A DNA stretch of 64,000 nt, taken from assembly GCA_028818755.1 (NCBI GenBank), contig JAPPNF010000167.1:1-64000 (forward strand). Direction: 5' to 3'. This DNA is from Deltaproteobacteria bacterium (GTDB taxonomy: Bacteria > Desulfobacterota > Binatia > UBA9968 > JAJDTQ01). Position numbers and translations under genes: made by a program. Below the pieces are notes generated by a model. It worked only from the letters and a program-made list of their open reading frames with translations. It was not told where the DNA came from and did no database searches. This document shows positions 9,201 through 16,968 of the stretch, in pieces (the stretch's first letter is position 1; each line of letters opens with the position of its first letter).

Positions 9201-9245
9201 GAGCCGGTCCGTTCACCAACCGTGCGGTAACGAAGCGTCCGACGG

Positions 9246-9992
9246 TCAGGAGCCCTTGGCTCTGGCTTGGGCGATCATCGCGGTGAGATCCCTGATGGGG
9301 ACCGCGCCCCTGACGATCAGGTCGCCGACCACCAGGGTGGGCGTCCCGTCGACTTGCAGCGCCGTGGCAAGGCGGCGGTTGTTGCTGATGATGTTGAGGA
9401 CCTTCGGCGTCTCCATGTCCCTCTTGAGGCGCTCGACGTCCAGCCCCACGGAACGCGCCACGGTCATGATGGCGGCGTCGGTCAACGGGCCGTTGGCCTT
9501 CATCAGGGCCTCGTGGAACTCCAGGTAGTACCCCTGGCCCCTGGCCGCCAGCGCCGCCTGAGCCGCCCGGAACGAGTCCTCGCCCAGCACCGGGAACTCC
9601 TTGTACACCACCCGCAGCTTCGGGTCCTGCTTCATGATGTTCGCCAGAACGGAGGCGAACCGCTTGCAGTAGCCGCAGCGGTAGTCGAAGAACTCCACCA
9701 GGGTCACGTCGCCGTCGGGATTGCCGCCCACGAAGGAGTCCGGGTCCGCAAGGAGTTCCTTCGCGTGTTGCTTGACGGCCGCCCGGTCACGGTCCGCCTG
9801 TAGCCGCTGCTGGTTCTCGCGGTGGCGCTGCACGGCTTCGAAGATCACTTCCGGGTTCTTGAGAAGATACTCGCGGACGATCTTCTGGACATCTTCCACG
9901 GAGCGTTGTCCGGAAGGCTGATCGGCGGAGGCTACGGTGGCCAAGCCGGCAGAGAGCAGCAAAGCCGCGATGCGGAACATGTGGCGCAACAT
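9246..9992 (-). CDS. DsbA family thiol:disulfide oxidoreductase, exported
   Basis: A 248-residue periplasmic protein. A signal peptide (FRIAALLLSAGLATVASA, ending near residue 23) is followed by a helical N-terminal segment of about 65 residues typical of Com1/BdbD-like members. A thioredoxin-fold domain follows with the active site C106-G-Y-C109 and the cis-Pro loop VDGTPTLVVGD near residue 217. It likely oxidises or isomerises disulfides in exported proteins. The start at 9992 has AAGGAAGG six bases upstream; the longer frame to 10307 would put the signal peptide inside. It is divergent from the ArsR gene, with a 159-base shared upstream region. Confidence 0.88.
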   Translation of the reverse strand: MLRHMFRIAALLLSAGLATVASADQPSGQRSVEDVQKIVREYLLKNPEVIFEAVQRHRENQQRLQADRDRAAVKQHAKELLADPDSFVGGNPDGDVTLVEFFDYRCGYCKRFASVLANIMKQDPKLRVVYKEFPVLGEDSFRAAQAALAARGQGYYLEFHEALMKANGPLTDAAIMTVARSVGLDVERLKRDMETPKVLNIISNNRRLATALQVDGTPTLVVGDLIVRGAVPIRDLTAMIAQARAKGS

Positions 9993-10133
9993 GAGCGTCC
10001 TTCCTTGCATGGGCTGGAAGGCTGAGACGAATCCGGCCAGTCTACAGCACATTGACAGGTGGCGCCAGCATGGGAAAGGCTCGGCGGAGGCCTGTGCGGC
10101 AGGTGCGGCGCAGGGCTTGCGTTTATCGACATT

Positions 10134-10157
10134 TTCCATAATACCGGAAATATGGAA
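10134..10157. promoter_or_regulatory. Candidate ArsR operator (inverted repeat)
   Basis: A perfect 7-base dyad TTCCATA ... TATGGAA with a 10-base centre overlaps the ATG of the ArsR-type gene. The position fits autorepression, which is common for ArsR repressors. It may also affect the divergent DsbA gene. Confidence 0.4.
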
Positions 10158-10472
10158 CATCATGACGCGGTAGGCGCGCTGGCCGCGCTTGCGCAGGAAA
10201 CACGGCTGGACATTTTTCGCCTGCTGGTGGAAGTGGGCCCCGAGGGGTTGCCCGCGGGGCAGATCGGGAAGCGGCTCGGGCTGCCTCTGGCTACTCTCTC
10301 GTTCCACCTGAATACACTCAAGCAGGCCGGGCTCGTGGAGTTCAGGCGGGAGTCGCGCTCGCTGATCTACCGGTCCAACTTCGAGACCATGAACGAGCTG
10401 CTCGCGTATCTGACCGAGAACTGCTGCGGCGGCAACCCGGCGGCCTGCAGCAATCCGGTTTGCGAGCCGTAG
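10152..10472 (+). CDS. ArsR family transcriptional repressor with C-terminal cysteine cluster
   Basis: A 106-residue winged-helix repressor. The helix-turn-helix is at about residues 33-60 (GLPAGQIGKRLGLPLATLSFHLNTLKQAGLV). The classic CVC metal motif in the alpha-4 helix of E. coli ArsR is absent. Instead Cys91, Cys92, Cys99 and Cys104 form a C-terminal cluster, like the Cys95/96/102 arsenite site known in the Acidithiobacillus ferrooxidans ArsR. The ATG at 10152 sits in the dyad described at 10134-10157. The next gene downstream on the same strand is pstS, 224 bases away. Arsenite or another thiophilic metal is the likely inducer (inference). Confidence 0.85.
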   Translation: MEHHDAVGALAALAQETRLDIFRLLVEVGPEGLPAGQIGKRLGLPLATLSFHLNTLKQAGLVEFRRESRSLIYRSNFETMNELLAYLTENCCGGNPAACSNPVCEP

Positions 10473-10534
10473 GAAAGCGTCCGCTCCCGTCTTCGCCGGT
10501 TTCCGCTTCCGGGGCTTTCGTGCCCCTGCCCTCC

Positions 10535-10552
10535 GTAACAGACTCGTAACAA
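10535..10552 (-). promoter_or_regulatory. Possible PHO box upstream of pstS
   Basis: Read on the minus strand, TTGTTAC and CTGTTAC repeat with an 11-base period and 4-base spacer. This matches the arrangement of PhoB sites (CTGTCAT repeated every 11 bases) though the bases are only similar. It lies about 145 bases upstream of the pstS ATG. PhoB genes are not in the window. Confidence 0.35.
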
Positions 10553-10610
10553 TCGTTTAATTCGTCTGTGATCTGGCCGTCATAGACTAACAATTGCTGT
10601 TGGTTGGATT

Positions 10611-10630
10611 CCTGCCAACACACTGGCAGG
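10611..10630 (+). promoter_or_regulatory. Hairpin in the pstS leader
   Basis: CCTGCCA and TGGCAGG form a perfect 7-base stem with the loop ACACAC, 66 bases before the pstS ATG. There is no U-run, so a structural or processing role is as likely as termination. Confidence 0.3.
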
Positions 10631-10696
10631 GTCGTGGACCTTTCGCCCCGGTGGCAAGGCGCTGACGACAATGGTCTAACCAAAGGAGGATATCCC

Positions 10697-11740
10697 ATGT
10701 ATCGGAAAGGTCCGTTGACAGCGGCGGTCGCCGCACTGGCGGTGGCGGGTCTGGCGACCGCGGCGGCGGCGCAGCAGCGCGACTACATCCAGATCGTGGG
10801 ATCGTCCACGGTCTACCCGTTCACCACGGTGGTGGCCGAGCAGTTCGGCAAGACCACCAAGTTCAGGACTCCCAAGGTCGAGTCCACGGGCTCGGGCGGC
10901 GGCCTCAAGCTCTTCTGCGCGGGCGTCGGCGTCGAGCACCCGGACATGACCAACTCCTCGCGGCGCATCAAGAAGAGCGAGGTCGATCGTTGCGCCAAGA
11001 ACGGCGTCAGGGAGATCGTCGAGCTCAAGGTGGGCTACGATGGCATCGCGGTGGCCAACTCGAAGAAGAGCAACGCGCTGAGCCTCACGCCCCGTGATCT
11101 CTTTCTCGCCCTGGCCAAGGACGTGCCGGCCAACGCCGACGGCAGCGCGCGCAAGCCGAACCCCTACAAGACCTGGAAGGACGTCAACGCCAAGCTCCCG
11201 GACCTGAAGATCGAGGTGCTGGGCCCTCCGCCGACGTCCGGAACGAGGGACGCCTTCGTAGAGCTGGTGATGGACGCGGGATGCAAGAAGTTCGCCGCCA
11301 TCAAGAAGATGTCCAAGAAGCCCCAGCGGGCCGCTTGCCGCACCATGCGTGAGGACGGCGCCTTCGTCGAGGCGGGCGAGAACGACAACCTGATCGTGCA
11401 GAAGCTCGACGCCAACCCCGACGCCTTCGGCATCTTCGGCTTCAGCTTCCTCGACCAGAACACCGACAGACTCCAGGGCGCCTCCATCAACGGCGTCAAG
11501 CCGGAGTTCGAGACCATCGCCGACGGCAGCTATCCGGTCGCGCGTCCGCTCTACATCTACATCAAGAAGGCCCATCTGGACGTGATCTCGGGCATGCGCG
11601 AATTCCTCGCCGAGTACACCAGCGAGAAGGCCTGGGGCGACGACGGCTATCTGTCCGACAAGGGACTGATCCCGATGCCCAAGAAAGAGCGCCAGCAGTT
11701 CTCTTCGGACGTCAAGAACGTGAGGAACCTGGCTCTGTGA
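10697..11740 (+). CDS. pstS: Phosphate ABC transporter, periplasmic phosphate-binding protein
   Basis: A 347-residue exported binding protein. A signal peptide (LTAAVAALAVAGLATAAAAQ) ends near residue 23. The mature start DYIQIVGSSTVYPFTTVVAEQFG is the PstS phosphate-loop motif. ESTGSGGGLKLFCAGVG and GPPPTSGTRDAFVELV supply further expected phosphate contacts (Ser/Gly/Arg/Asp). AAAGGAGGA six bases before the ATG at 10697 fixes the start. It captures phosphate for the PstCA channel encoded next on the same strand. A GC-rich hairpin at 11783-11806 separates it from pstC, fitting higher expression of the binding protein. It is the longer, two-insert PstS type seen in alphaproteobacteria-like systems. 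Confidence 0.92.
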   Translation: MYRKGPLTAAVAALAVAGLATAAAAQQRDYIQIVGSSTVYPFTTVVAEQFGKTTKFRTPKVESTGSGGGLKLFCAGVGVEHPDMTNSSRRIKKSEVDRCAKNGVREIVELKVGYDGIAVANSKKSNALSLTPRDLFLALAKDVPANADGSARKPNPYKTWKDVNAKLPDLKIEVLGPPPTSGTRDAFVELVMDAGCKKFAAIKKMSKKPQRAACRTMREDGAFVEAGENDNLIVQKLDANPDAFGIFGFSFLDQNTDRLQGASINGVKPEFETIADGSYPVARPLYIYIKKAHLDVISGMREFLAEYTSEKAWGDDGYLSDKGLIPMPKKERQQFSSDVKNVRNLAL

Positions 11741-11782
11741 CCCTGACGTCTCCGTGACCGTAACGTTCAACCGGGTGGCGGT

Positions 11783-11806
11783 CGCGGCGGGAGTGGATCC
11801 GCCGCG
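11783..11806 (+). terminator. Hairpin between pstS and pstC (attenuator-like)
   Basis: CGCGGCGG and CCGCCGCG form a perfect 8-base stem with the loop GAGTGGAT. There is no U-tract. The position after the binding-protein gene suggests partial termination or mRNA stabilisation. Confidence 0.35.
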
Positions 11807-11868
11807 CCCGGACCCTCAACCCGGCCGCTGGCTGGCCGGCATGAAGCCGCGAAGGTTCCCCTGAAGCA

Positions 11869-13248
11869 ATGGGCTCACCGAGTCTGATTCTCGCGTTGCT
11901 GGGCCTGAGCTCCGTCAGCTACTACCTGGGCTGGCGGCGTTCCATTTCCCTGGCCCAGGGAACCGTCCGCAACCTGCACTCCCTCCCGGGCTACCACGGC
12001 CTCTACACCGCCCTTTGGGCCGCGGTTCCCGCACTGCTGCTTTTTTGCATCAGCGTGACCCTCAAGGGCCCCATCGTCACCCGGATCGTGGTCGCCGACC
12101 TGCCGCGGGAAGTCCAGAGCCTCCCGCCCGAACGGCTCAATCTGGTCATCAACGACATCCAGAACCTGGCATCCGGCAACATCGCCTCCCGGAAAGACCC
12201 GGCGATGGTGGCCGCGGCCGAACGCTACGTCCGTTTCCAAGGCTATGCTGCCATTGCCATCACCGTGGCCGTGCTGGCCCTAGCCGTGTTCTGCGGCGCG
12301 GTGGCGTGGCGCACCATCCAACCCGGGAAACGGGCAAGGAACTCCGTCGAGCGCATCGTGCTCGGTTTCCTCATGGTCTGCTCGACCATTGCCATCGTCA
12401 CCACCGTGGGGATCGTGCTCTCCGTGCTGTTCGAATCGATCCGGTTCTTCCAGGCCGTGCCGTTGACCGATTTCCTCTTCGGCACCGAGTGGAGCCCGCA
12501 GACGGCCATTCGCGCTGACCAAGTGGGAGCGTCCGGGGCCTTCGGCGCCATTCCGCTGTTCGTCGGCACGCTGCTCATCTCCTTCATCGCCATGCTGGTG
12601 GCGGTCCCGGTGGGTCTGATGTCGGCTATCTACCTGGCCGAGTACGCACGGCCGAACGTGCGGGCGGTGGTCAAGCCCCTGCTGGAGGTGCTGGCGGGAA
12701 TCCCCACCGTGGTCTACGGATTCTTCGCGGCCCTGACGGTGGCGCCGTTCATGCGTGGACTGGGCGAGAGCGTGGGGCTCGATGTGGCGTCCGAGAGTGC
12801 GCTGGCCGCGGGGCTGGTCATGGGCATGATGATCATCCCGTTCGTCTCCTCACTTTCCGATGACGTGATCAACGCCGTGCCGCAGGCCATGCGCGACGGC
12901 GCTTATGCGCTGGGCTCCACCCAATCGGAGACCATCCGGAAGGTGGTCATCCCCGCGGCTCTGCCGGGTATTGTCGGCGGTGTCCTGCTGGCGGTGTCGC
13001 GAGCCATCGGCGAGACGATGATCGTCGTCATGGCTGCCGGACTGGCCGCGAACCTCACGGCCAATCCGCTCCGGGCGGTCACCACAGTCACGGTTCAGAT
13101 CGTGACTCTGCTAACCGGCGACCAGGAGTTCGATAGCCCCAAGACCCTGGCCGCGTTCGCGTTGGGTTTGGCGCTTTTCGTGGTTACCCTGGCCCTGAAC
13201 GTCATCGCCCTGCAGGTGGTGCGGAAATACCGCGAGCAGTACGAGTAA
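11869..13248 (+). CDS. pstC: Phosphate ABC transporter, permease PstC
   Basis: A 459-residue inner-membrane permease. The N-terminal extension of about 160 residues has two hydrophobic segments and a soluble loop, as in the long PstC subgroup. The permease core begins near residue 165 (ERIVLGFLMVCSTIAIVTTVGIVLSVLFES). The EAA loop that contacts the ATPase is near residue 335 (PQAMRDGAYALGSTQSETIRKVVIPAALPGIVGG). It forms the channel with PstA. The gene ends two bases before pstA, so the two are co-transcribed. Confidence 0.92.
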   Translation: MGSPSLILALLGLSSVSYYLGWRRSISLAQGTVRNLHSLPGYHGLYTALWAAVPALLLFCISVTLKGPIVTRIVVADLPREVQSLPPERLNLVINDIQNLASGNIASRKDPAMVAAAERYVRFQGYAAIAITVAVLALAVFCGAVAWRTIQPGKRARNSVERIVLGFLMVCSTIAIVTTVGIVLSVLFESIRFFQAVPLTDFLFGTEWSPQTAIRADQVGASGAFGAIPLFVGTLLISFIAMLVAVPVGLMSAIYLAEYARPNVRAVVKPLLEVLAGIPTVVYGFFAALTVAPFMRGLGESVGLDVASESALAAGLVMGMMIIPFVSSLSDDVINAVPQAMRDGAYALGSTQSETIRKVVIPAALPGIVGGVLLAVSRAIGETMIVVMAAGLAANLTANPLRAVTTVTVQIVTLLTGDQEFDSPKTLAAFALGLALFVVTLALNVIALQVVRKYREQYE

Positions 13249-13250
13249 CC

Positions 13251-14540
13251 ATGGAATCGCGTCCGAAAAGCACCATCGAAACCGTGCGCGGGACCCTGGC
13301 CCGGCGGAACCGGGCGGAACGCCGCTTCAGGAACTTCGGGCGGGCGGCGGTGCTGCTGGGGCTGGCCTTCCTGGTGCTGATGTTCGTGAACATCTTCGTC
13401 ACCGGCTACTCCGCCTTCTGGCAGACCTACGTGAAGCTGCCGGTCCACTTCGACCCGCAGGTGATCGACCCCCAGCGCACCGGCGATCGCGACACCCTTG
13501 GTGCCGCCGACTACGGCGCTCTGGTCAAGACGTCGGTGCGTTCGCTCTTCCCCGAGGTGAGAAGGCGACGGGACAGGCGGAATCTCGCCATGCTGGTCAG
13601 CCGGGGAACCGTGTTCGAGCTCCGTCGCATGACCCTGGAGGATCCCTCGCTGGTAGGCACCCGAGCCGAGATCTGGGCGCCTGTCGACGACGATTACGAC
13701 ATGCTCCACAAGGGCAACGTCGACCGGGCGCTGCCGGAAGCGGATCGGCGGCTGTCCGACCAACAGATCGCGTGGTTCGACCGGCTGGTAGCCGACGGAC
13801 GCGTCGAATCGCGTTTCAACGCCACCTTATTCAAGGCGGGCGACTCGCGGGAACCGGAGTTGGCAGGCATCTGGGGCGCGGCCATGGGATCGTTTTTCAC
13901 GCTGGTGGTGACGTTGTTGTTGTCGTTTCCGCTGGGTGTGGCCACGGCCGTCTACCTGGAGGAATTCGCGCCCCGGAATCGCCTGACCAGCCTGATCGAG
14001 GTCAACATCAACAACTTGGCGGCGGTGCCGTCCATCGTCTTCGGCCTGCTGGGCCTGGCGGTGTTTATCAACTTCTTCGGTCTGCCGCGTTCCGCGCCGC
14101 TGGTGGGAGGGCTGGTCCTCACGCTGATGACGCTTCCCACCATCATCATCGCGGGCCGGGCGTCGCTTCAGTCCGTGCCGCCCTCGATCCGGGAAGCAGC
14201 CCTGGGGGTGGGGGCGTCCAAGATGCAGATGATCGTGCACCACGTCTTGCCCCTGGCCATGCCCGGCATGTTGACTGGCACCATCATCGGCATGGCCCGC
14301 GCTCTGGGCGAGACCGCGCCGCTGTTGATGATCGGCATGGTCGCGTTTGTCGTGGATGTCCCACAGGGCGTGACGGACGCGGCCACCGCGTTGCCGGTGC
14401 AGATCTTTCTCTGGCTGGACAGCCCCGAGCGGGCGTTCGCGGAGCGGGCTTCCGCGGCGATCATGGTGCTGCTGGCCTTTCTCATCGGGATGAACGCCCT
14501 GGCCATCGTGCTGCGGCGGCGCTTTGAAAGACGCTGGTGA
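13251..14540 (+). CDS. pstA: Phosphate ABC transporter, permease PstA
   Basis: A 429-residue inner-membrane permease paired with PstC. One N-terminal transmembrane segment (FGRAAVLLGLAFLVLMFVNIFVTGY) is followed by a large soluble region of about 150 residues, then the conserved core from near residue 205 (AAMGSFFTLVVTLLLSFPLGVATAVYLEEFAP). The EAA loop is near residue 305 (PPSIREAALGVGASKMQMIVHHVLPLAMPGMLTG). The large periplasmic insert marks the long PstA type that accompanies long PstC. The ATG follows the pstC stop by two bases. The gene that should follow, pstB, is on the other strand. Confidence 0.92.
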   Translation: MESRPKSTIETVRGTLARRNRAERRFRNFGRAAVLLGLAFLVLMFVNIFVTGYSAFWQTYVKLPVHFDPQVIDPQRTGDRDTLGAADYGALVKTSVRSLFPEVRRRRDRRNLAMLVSRGTVFELRRMTLEDPSLVGTRAEIWAPVDDDYDMLHKGNVDRALPEADRRLSDQQIAWFDRLVADGRVESRFNATLFKAGDSREPELAGIWGAAMGSFFTLVVTLLLSFPLGVATAVYLEEFAPRNRLTSLIEVNINNLAAVPSIVFGLLGLAVFINFFGLPRSAPLVGGLVLTLMTLPTIIIAGRASLQSVPPSIREAALGVGASKMQMIVHHVLPLAMPGMLTGTIIGMARALGETAPLLMIGMVAFVVDVPQGVTDAATALPVQIFLWLDSPERAFAERASAAIMVLLAFLIGMNALAIVLRRRFERRW

Positions 14541-14550
14541 CACCGGGCTA

Positions 14551-14570
14551 TCGTATAGAAGTTTATACGA
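14551..14570. terminator. Palindrome after pstA (possible bidirectional terminator)
   Basis: TCGTATA and TATACGA form a perfect 7-base stem with the loop GAAGTT, 10 bases after the pstA stop, in the 233-base gap between convergent pstA and pstB. There is no U-run. An operator is an alternative. I see nothing else in that gap. Confidence 0.35.
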
Positions 14571-14773
14571 CCCGCTCGTTTAGCGTTCTGCCGCCTGCCT
14601 GTCCTACAAACCGAGCCACCTCAGTTGGGCTTGCCGCACTTGCGAAATTGCGACAGCAGGGTGCCTAGCCGAATATTCTCAAACTCGGCAGCGCCTCCCG
14701 AAGCGCACGCCCTTCTTTCACGGGAATGACGGAGCAAAGAACGGAATGACGTTCTCGGACCTAGGGCTCGTGG

Positions 14774-15565
14774 TTACCCGAACCGTCCGGTGATGTAGTC
14801 TCCGGTTAGGACCTCGCGGGGGTTAGTGAAGATTTGGTCCGTGGCGCCCTCCTCGATCAAGTCTCCCAGATGGAAGTACGCGGTTCGCTGCGACACCCGT
14901 GCAGCCTGCTGCATTGAGTGGGTGACGATGACGATGGTGTACTCGTCGCCCAGTTCGTTGATCAGATCCTCCACCTTGGCGGTGGCTATAGGGTCGAGGG
15001 CCGAGCAGGGCTCGTCCATTAGGATGACCTCCGGATTCACCGCGATGGTCCGAGCGATGCACAATCTTTGCTGCTGGCCGCCAGACAGACCGGTACCGGG
15101 GTGGTCGAGCCTGTCGGAGACTTCCTCCCACAGGCCGGCCCGCTTCAGGCTGTGTTCCACGATCCCCTCGAGCGTGGACTTGCATTCCGCCAACCCGTGG
15201 ATGCGCACGCCGTAGGCGATGTTGTCGAAGATCGACTTGGGGAAGGGGTTGGGCTTCTGGAACACCATGCCTACCAGAGCCCGCAACGGCACCACGTCCA
15301 TGTCCTTGGCGTAGATATCGTTGCCGTCGAGCTTGATTTCACCCGTCATACGACAGCCGTCGATGGTATCGTTCATCCGGTTGAGCGCCCGCAAGAAGGT
15401 CGACTTGCCACACCCGGACGGCCCGATCAACGCTAGCGTCTGCTCGCGGCCCATTTCCAAGCTCACGTTCTTGATGGCGTGGTTGTCGCCGTAATAGACG
15501 TTCACGTTGCGACAGGTCATGCGCGGCGTGTCCGAGCATGATCCTGCACTTTGGTGGTCTCCCAT
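14774..15565 (-). CDS. pstB: Phosphate ABC transporter, ATP-binding protein PstB
   Basis: A 263-residue ABC ATPase with every PstB hallmark. Walker A is GPSGCGKS at residues 48-55, followed by the PstB-specific LRALNRMND. The Q-loop is [12 protein letters not shown], the signature [13 protein letters not shown], Walker [17 protein letters not shown], and the switch His in [11 protein letters not shown]. It drives phosphate import through PstCA. It lies on the opposite strand to pstSCA and converges on them, so it must have its own promoter, perhaps in the AT-richer DNA upstream. No phoU follows it. Confidence 0.93.
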   Translation of the reverse strand: MGDHQSAGSCSDTPRMTCRNVNVYYGDNHAIKNVSLEMGREQTLALIGPSGCGKSTFLRALNRMNDTIDGCRMTGEIKLDGNDIYAKDMDVVPLRALVGMVFQKPNPFPKSIFDNIAYGVRIHGLAECKSTLEGIVEHSLKRAGLWEEVSDRLDHPGTGLSGGQQQRLCIARTIAVNPEVILMDEPCSALDPIATAKVEDLINELGDEYTIVIVTHSMQQAARVSQRTAYFHLGDLIEEGATDQIFTNPREVLTGDYITGRFG

Positions 15566-15903
15566 AGTCGGTGTCCCCTGAACTGTTTTCGTGCCGGCGT
15601 CCCGATGCTAAGGCGAAACCTCGCCGACAACTCTATATCCACAATATCTTGTGGCCACGCTTGCCCCACCATACTACATATCTAACGTCTTTGGAATGGT
15701 GGAAGCAGCAGAAAGGAGGGAATAACAACCAGGACATAGCACAAAGGATGAGAAAGATGCCAACGGTCAGGTGGTCCCAGCCGGAAAGCCACAACCATGG
15801 CAAGGGGCCCGTCGTTTACCAGAATCGATTCCCTCGCGCAGCCCCGTTTCCGAAAGATTTCCAACCGTTTGCTGCAATGGTTGGCGCGATGCGACGCGGC
15901 GGA
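15566..15903. other. Gap of 338 bases without a supported gene
   Basis: Upstream region of pstB and downstream of the aldo/keto reductase gene. The part at 15600-15800 is visibly richer in A and T than its surroundings and holds a small dyad, CCACAA-TATC-TTGTGG (15639-15654). The part at 15811-15899 is one copy of a direct repeat described separately. Open frames that cross it show no family resemblance. It probably carries the pstB promoter. Confidence 0.5.
15811..15899. repeat. Direct repeat, copy 1 (flanks the aldo/keto reductase gene)
   Basis: The last 44 bases match the end of copy 2 at 39 of 45 aligned positions (GCAATGGTT...GATGCGACGCGG). The first ten bases also match (GTCGTTT[A/G]CCA) and the middle is weakly alike. 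It lies 4 bases beyond the stop codon of the reductase gene. Confidence 0.55.
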
Positions 15904-16830
15904 TCAGTTCCCTGTAACCGAGTCCACCTCGCCGAACAGCGCGTCCAGCCGTTCCCGGGCCTCGCTTGGAAGCGGCGGCTCGAGCGCCGCCGCGATGTTG
16001 GCCTCCAGGTGCTCCTCGTCGCCGGTTCCCGTCAGCACCACATCCGCGCCCGGCTCGTGCACGCAGAAGCGGTAGGCTGCCTCGGCAAGGGTCTCGGCGC
16101 AGCCCTTCTCGGTGAGGAAGTCGAGGTTCGTGCCCGGCTCCACGAGGCCGCGCTGTTCCATTTCCCGCAGCAGCTTGACGAGGCTTGCCGGCCGGCTCAA
16201 GGCGCGCCGGACCGCGAACATCACCAGGGTGCCCACGCCCTTTTCCAGCGTGAGCGGGAACACGCTCCGCCGCGCCGACGGGTTCAGCAGGTTGAAACCC
16301 ACCATGACCACGTCCCACCAGGAGTCATGCAGGCCCCTTTGCAGCATCTCGTGGCGCGGGTTGGCCGGGAACTCCTCGGTGATGCCCACCGCGCGTATCT
16401 TGCCGGCCTCGCGCAACTCCGTCAGGACGGGCGCCATCACGCTTGCCGCGAAGTCGTAGCGCGTGTCGCCCACGCCGTGGAGATGAAAGACGTCCACGTA
16501 GTCCGTGCCCAGCCGTTTCAGGCTCGCTTCCACCCCCGTCCGCATGGTCCCCGCGGGGTCCGGGTCGCCCGGCTCCGGCATGATCTTCTTGGTGGAGATC
16601 ACCACGCGGTCCCGCGGAACGCCGCGGATCGCCGCGCCGACGATCTCCTCGGTGCCGTAGTTTTCCGCGGTGTCGAGGAAGTTCACGCCCAGGTCCAGCG
16701 CCTTCCGCACCAGCCGGACGGAATGATCCGTGGTCTGTCCGTCGCGTTGTCCGAGTCGGCTCGGCCCGCCGCAGCCCAGTCCGACGACGCTCACCCGGAG
16801 TCCGGTGTTGCCGAGATGGGTGTAGTTCAT
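15904..16830 (-). CDS. Aldo/keto reductase
   Basis: A 308-residue NAD(P)H-dependent (beta/alpha)8-barrel oxidoreductase. The catalytic tetrad is visible: Asp and Tyr in NFLDTAENYG near residue 55, Lys in VVISTKK near residue 80, and His in VFHLHGVG near residue 118. The N-terminus MNYTHLGNTGLRVSVVGLGCGG is typical. AGAGG precedes the ATG at 16830. A longer frame to 16938 runs into the direct repeat and is not supported. It is divergent from the LigB-like gene with 138 bases between them. It may reduce an aldehyde or ketone from the aromatic pathway, but its substrate is unknown. Confidence 0.87.
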   Translation of the reverse strand: MNYTHLGNTGLRVSVVGLGCGGPSRLGQRDGQTTDHSVRLVRKALDLGVNFLDTAENYGTEEIVGAAIRGVPRDRVVISTKKIMPEPGDPDPAGTMRTGVEASLKRLGTDYVDVFHLHGVGDTRYDFAASVMAPVLTELREAGKIRAVGITEEFPANPRHEMLQRGLHDSWWDVVMVGFNLLNPSARRSVFPLTLEKGVGTLVMFAVRRALSRPASLVKLLREMEQRGLVEPGTNLDFLTEKGCAETLAEAAYRFCVHEPGADVVLTGTGDEEHLEANIAAALEPPLPSEARERLDALFGEVDSVTGN

Positions 16831-16857
16831 GGAGACCTCTGCATAGCAAGCCGGAGG

Positions 16858-16947
16858 GTCGTTTGCCAAAACCGTCGCACGCCTGATGCCGCCGATTCCA
16901 TTGATTTTCAGCCGGTTTGTTGCAATGGTTTGCGCCATGCGACGCGG
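16858..16947. repeat. Direct repeat, copy 2 (shared upstream region of two divergent genes)
   Basis: See copy 1 at 15811-15899. This copy fills most of the 138-base divergent promoter region between the aldo/keto reductase and LigB-like genes and ends 21 bases before the LigB-like start. Confidence 0.55.
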
Positions 16948-16968
16948 TCGGCACGAGCGGAGGGATCT

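Noticed and set aside
9993-10307. An extended N-terminus of the DsbA-like protein.
   Set aside because: It would place the signal peptide inside the protein and overlap the ArsR start; AAGGAAGG is positioned for the ATG at 9992.
15571-16968. A 777-codon open frame extending upstream of the LigB-like protein.
   Set aside because: Only its last 311 codons look like a protein; the front part is antisense to the aldo/keto reductase gene and crosses the AT-richer gap. The His12 position supports the GTG at 16969.
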